Shown here in pieces: positions 61,307 to 64,000 of a stretch of DNA of 64,000 bases; within the stretch, counting starts at the first letter, position 1; every line of letters begins with the position of its first letter. A program made the position numbers and the translations under genes. The stretch comes from Symbiodinium natans (Eukaryota > Sar > Dinophyceae > Suessiales > Symbiodiniaceae), in contig CAJNDS010001635.1 in assembly GCA_905221605.1 (NCBI GenBank), positions 667,001 through 731,000 on the forward strand. Direction: 5' to 3'. Under the pieces are notes generated by a model, which was not told the origin of the DNA, searched no databases, and saw only the letters and a list, made by a program, of their open reading frames with translations.

Positions 61307-63697
61307 ATGCAGCCGCTGCCGCTGCCACGGCCACGATACTACACGTGGTACCAGCAGCTTTCGACCTTCGCGGCGGCTCCACGTGGGCCGCGTGGCGCCG
61401 GGGTCTTTGTGCCTCCGCCACAGCAGAGCCACGCAGGCTTCGTGCCTCCGCCACAGCAGAGCCATGCTGCTTTCGCGCCTCCGCCGCAGCAGAGCAATGC
61501 ACCCATCATCGCGCCGCGAATCACGCCAGCCTTCAACAGATTGCGGCAATCTACGGCGGAGGTTCCCGAGCAGGCAGACGATCAGGCAGATGGTCTGGCA
61601 GACGAGGAGCACGTCCCAGAACAGGTGGTCTATTTCTCCGAGGATGCAGCAGAGCAGGACCCCGAGGCCCTTCCAGAGCAGGTGGTCTTTTTCGACGAAG
61701 CCGGTGAGACCTTCAATGAGGACCCCATGGGCTACAACGTGCAGGAGGAAGCGCCGCCACAGGAATTTCAGTTTCAGAGGGTGAAGGAAGAGCCGTCCGA
61801 GCTGCCTGCGTCTCTCCGCCAAGGGCTTCCTCGTATCGTTGAGCCGAACCTGAGGGAATCCAAACCTATGAGGACCGATGACTTGAAGCAACTCACGGCT
61901 TGGGAGGTGGAGCGAGGTATGCTCGTCGTTTACGACGGCTATAGGAGAGCCTGGGTGGACAACTGTTTCCATGAGGACGACCAGTTTTGGTTGTGTGACT
62001 TGGTATGCCAGTGGTACCATTTACTCTTTTTCTGGTTTCTGGGTTCCCTTATACAGTAACCAACCCAAAAAAGGGTGCCCTCATTAAAATATGGTTTAAA
62101 CCCTAAACCCTAAACCTTAAACCCTAAACCCTAAACCCTAAACCCTACTCGGCTACCAAGGTGATGAGCAGACCAATAAGGTGATCTTCAACCAAGGCGA
62201 AGATTCCATTCGAGCGTTCCGATCCTCCGAGCTGCTGTTTACAGGGAACTACACCCCTCTGGTCACTTGGCTGCCCAGTGGTACCCTTTACCCCCTTTTT
62301 TGGGGTTGTGGGTTCCTTTGTAAAGTAGCCACCCCAAAATGGTGCCCTTTATCAGCATGTGAATCCTGGGCGACTAAGGTCATGATCTCCACCGAGGTCA
62401 TAATAACGCAGGAGATTCTCGATAGGCTCAGTCAGCAGCAGGACTGGGAGGGCCAGATGGAAGAAAAAACGGGCATTGAAATCCGCATCGATCCTCCACG
62501 CTTCAAGGTGGTGATTGGCGAAGGGCCGCCTCTTGAGGTCAAGAGAGCCTTGCAAGTAGTCAACGCCGAAATCGGCCACTTCGCAGCTGAATGAGTACAC
62601 TTTACACGTTTTTGGGTACTATAATCCCCTGTTGAACTGAAGGTGCACAATTTTGGGGGGCTTCTGAACTCAGCAACTAAGCCCGGCTCGATCAGCAGAT
62701 CTGGTCTGCCGACCAGCAAGTCGAGTCGCCCCCTCCGCCGGCGCCGCCGGAGCCAGCATCCGCTGCTGGCCTGGTAGCCCAGTGGTGCCCCTTTTGCCCT
62801 TTTTGTTGGGTTCTGGGTTCCCTTATAACAGTAACCCTAAACCCCCCAAAAAAGAGTGCCCTTTTTATAATATGGTTACTGGGCTACCAAGGCTGAAGAG
62901 CTGACGAGCCAGCTTGCGTCTCCTGTGCCCGAGGCCCCTCTGGGTGGCACGCCAAAGAAATCGGATGCACGCAGGAGGCCCCTTGACGAGGACGAGGAGG
63001 ACGAAGTGGCGAGGCGAGTGAAGCGCAAGCTGATGGCCGACAGCCAAGAGATGTTCCGACTGGGCTTTCAGGCAGCCCTGAGGCAGATGGAAGAGGCAAA
63101 AGCTGCAACCGGGTAGGCCCTTGGGATGTTTTTGTAGTTCCCCTTCTTGGGTTTAAGAGGATCATGCTTCGGAATATTTTTCCGAGGGTCGTATAAGGGC
63201 CAGCCGAGGAACGAGGAGCCGCTGAAACGTCTGTTCCGGTCAAGGACGAGGGCAGCGCTCCACCGGCGGAGTTTGCCAACATCCTTCGGGAGAAGGTGTC
63301 TGCCGCATCGGCCACCTCAGCCGGGAAGCCGCAACAAGCAAACGGCGCAGCCCCAGCGGTCGCCCCAGCGGTCGCCCCTGCAGCCGCAGAGCCTGCAGCT
63401 TCGCGCCCCAACAACGAGGTGAAGACGGTCATGCAGTGGGCGCAGGATCAGGGCCAGTTTGCACACTTGACGCCTTTGCCGCCAGACTGGATACGGGTAC
63501 GGAGAAAGACAGGCAACGGCATCTACTTCGTCAACATCCGCAGTGGCAAAGCGCAGTTCGACCTGCCCGATGGCTGGGTGAAGATGAAGTCTCGAAGCAG
63601 CGGCGCGCCATATTACTGGAACCCCAAGACCGGTATTTCGCAGCTCCTTGACCAGTCTTGAAGATAACTTGACAATCTTCGGTAGGTTCTATCACTC

Positions 63698-63751
<54 letters not shown>

Positions 63752-63951
63752 GAATCTCTATGTTCTGTATACATGTATGATATGTGTGTGTGTGTGTGTT
63801 ATTTTTTATTCTTTTATTCATGTATATAGGGGACCCGGGGAAACAGTTAAGGCTCGAGAAGCCACCAGACGCTGTGGCAGACCAGCCTGCCCAGTCAGTC
63901 ATCACCGGCGCTGCCACCCCAGCACCTGCAGCAACGGGAGCCCACGACTGA
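61307..63951 (+). CDS. Pro-rich protein with KH-like segment and two WW-like domains; seven exons, six introners
   Basis: Exons 61307-61994, 62161-62261, 62379-62574, 62682-62764, 62892-63104, 63209-63642 and 63852-63951; 604 residues in one frame. The ATG at 61307 is followed by three copies of P-P-P-Q-Q-S-H/N-A (about 40-70), then a Glu/Asp-rich acidic region. The globular part has V-V-Y-D-G-Y-R-R-A-W-V-D-N then W-L-C|D-E-Q-T-N-K-V. E-I-R-I-D-P-P-R-F-K-V-V-I-G-E-G-P-P-L-E-V resembles the second half of a KH RNA-binding domain. A charged region follows (D-E-D-E-E-D-E-V-A-R-R-V-K-R-K), then tandem WW-like domains (about 515-580): L-P-P-D-W-I...Y-F-V-N...Q-F-D-L-P and G-W-V-K...Y-Y-W-N-P-K-T-G-I-S-Q|L-E-K-P. 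Probably an RNA-processing or scaffold protein (inference). Unspliced, the frame would stop at 62057-62059, 62592-62594, 63114-63116 and 63659-63661; all lie inside introners. Confidence 0.82.
61995..62160 (+). mobile_element. Introner (family A), GT-AG, carrying a telomere-like insert
   Basis: 166 bp. TSD GTGA at 61995-61998 and 62161-62164. Ends CTTGGTATGCCAG and GGCTACCAAG. Compared with siblings, which read 'atatgGTTACTGGGCTACC', this copy has 50 bp of CCCTAAA units (62097-62146) inserted between GGTT and ACT. Confidence 0.92.
62097..62146. repeat. Telomere-like (CCCTAAA)7 insert inside an introner
   Basis: The 50-bp insert begins TAAACCC directly after GGTT and is absent from three sibling elements. 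Its exact boundaries follow from alignment with 30852-30973 and 62765-62891. Confidence 0.92.
62262..62378 (+). mobile_element. Introner (family A), GT-AG
   Basis: 117 bp. TSD GTCA at 62262-62265 and 62379-62382. Ends CTTGGCTGCCCAGT and CCTGGGCGACTAAG. Excision gives Y-T-P-L-V-M-I-S-T. Confidence 0.92.
62575..62681 (+). mobile_element. Introner (family B), GC-AG
   Basis: 107 bp. Left flank GCCA, right flank CCCG (diverged duplication). Ends CTTCGCAGCTGA and TCAGCAACTAAG. Excision gives N-A-E-I-A-R-L-D-Q-Q. Confidence 0.82.
62765..62891 (+). mobile_element. Introner (family A), GC-AG
   Basis: 127 bp. TSD GCTG at 62765-62768 and 62892-62895. CTGGTAGCCCAGT / ACTGGGCTACCAAG. One extra CCCTAAA-like unit sits at about 62836. 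Excision gives P-A-S-A-A-E-E-L-T. Confidence 0.88.
63105..63208 (+). mobile_element. Introner (family C), GC-AG
   Basis: 104 bp. Flanks GCAAC and GAAC (diverged duplication). Core 'gggtttaagaggatcatg' as in 48113-48220. Excision gives E-E-A-K-A-E-R-G-A-A. Confidence 0.8.
63643..63851 (+). mobile_element. Introner-like intron (GC-AG) with (CT)n/(GT)n core
   Basis: 209 bp. TSD GCTC at 63643-63646 and 63852-63855. The element starts CTTGACC and ends GTTAAG. The interior holds a (CT)n run (63695-63743) and (GT)n (63785-63799). Excision removes the TGA at 63659-63661 and completes the second WW domain as G-I-S-Q-L-E-K-P. Confidence 0.75.
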
Positions 63952-64000
63952 TCGGCCCGGAGCATCGATTCCGAAGTCGCTTTAGGATGTGCGGATGTTC

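Overview
The window looks like nuclear DNA of a dinoflagellate, most probably a Symbiodiniaceae-type genome. The evidence is threefold: more than 60 scattered patches of the plant/dinoflagellate-type telomere unit TTTAGGG/CCCTAAA; introns that use GT, GC and GA donors with AG acceptors; and a long series of pentatricopeptide-repeat (PPR) exons carrying the 'S-A-C-E-K-A' signature. There are no bacterial operons, Shine-Dalgarno sites, rRNA or convincing tRNA genes. The species assignment is inference.

Layout. 0.9-2.2 kb: two exon-like pieces of an endonuclease/exonuclease/phosphatase (nSMase-like) gene. 2.4-3.8 kb: an intronless non-canonical poly(A)/uridylyl-transferase-like protein with an N-terminal membrane hairpin. 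4.8-6.3 kb: an intronless FkbM-type methyltransferase with a long extra C-terminus. 6.3-17.9 kb: mostly non-coding, with a 0.3 kb G-run/TAA array, telomere-like patches and several short terminal-inverted-repeat (TIR) elements. 17.9-18.6 kb: an N-myristoylable ARF/ARL GTPase. 18.6-25.6 kb: mainly repeats, with one probable signal-peptide exon. 25.6-51.7 kb: about 20 PPR exons or genes, all on the + strand, interrupted at 41.7-44.5 kb by an intronless fusion of a monoacylglycerol-lipase-like hydrolase and a membrane family-2 glycosyltransferase. 51.7-61 kb: repeats and one small minus-strand gene (58.5-58.9 kb). 61.3-63.95 kb: a seven-exon gene for a Pro-rich protein with a KH-like segment and two WW-like domains.

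The main discovery-type signal is a set of short (about 80-220 bp) TIR elements of at least ten sequence families. Fifteen of them sit inside coding sequence as introns (introners). In nearly every coding case the element is flanked by an exact or near-exact 4-8 bp target-site duplication (TSD). The left TSD copy supplies the 5' splice site (7 GT, 5 GC, 3 GA by hand count) and the right end of the element supplies the AG. Excision restores the pre-insertion reading frame, so several apparent stop codons are intronic. Related copies lie outside genes. Telomere-like repeats have inserted into, or replaced the ends of, several elements, and one element has inserted into a telomere-like tract with an 8-bp TSD. 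The two sequence types are therefore cross-invading each other.

How the genes relate: apart from the PPR series (organelle RNA-binding proteins by family knowledge) there is no obvious pathway linking neighbours. The four long intronless genes contrast strongly with the introner-riddled PPR and WW genes.
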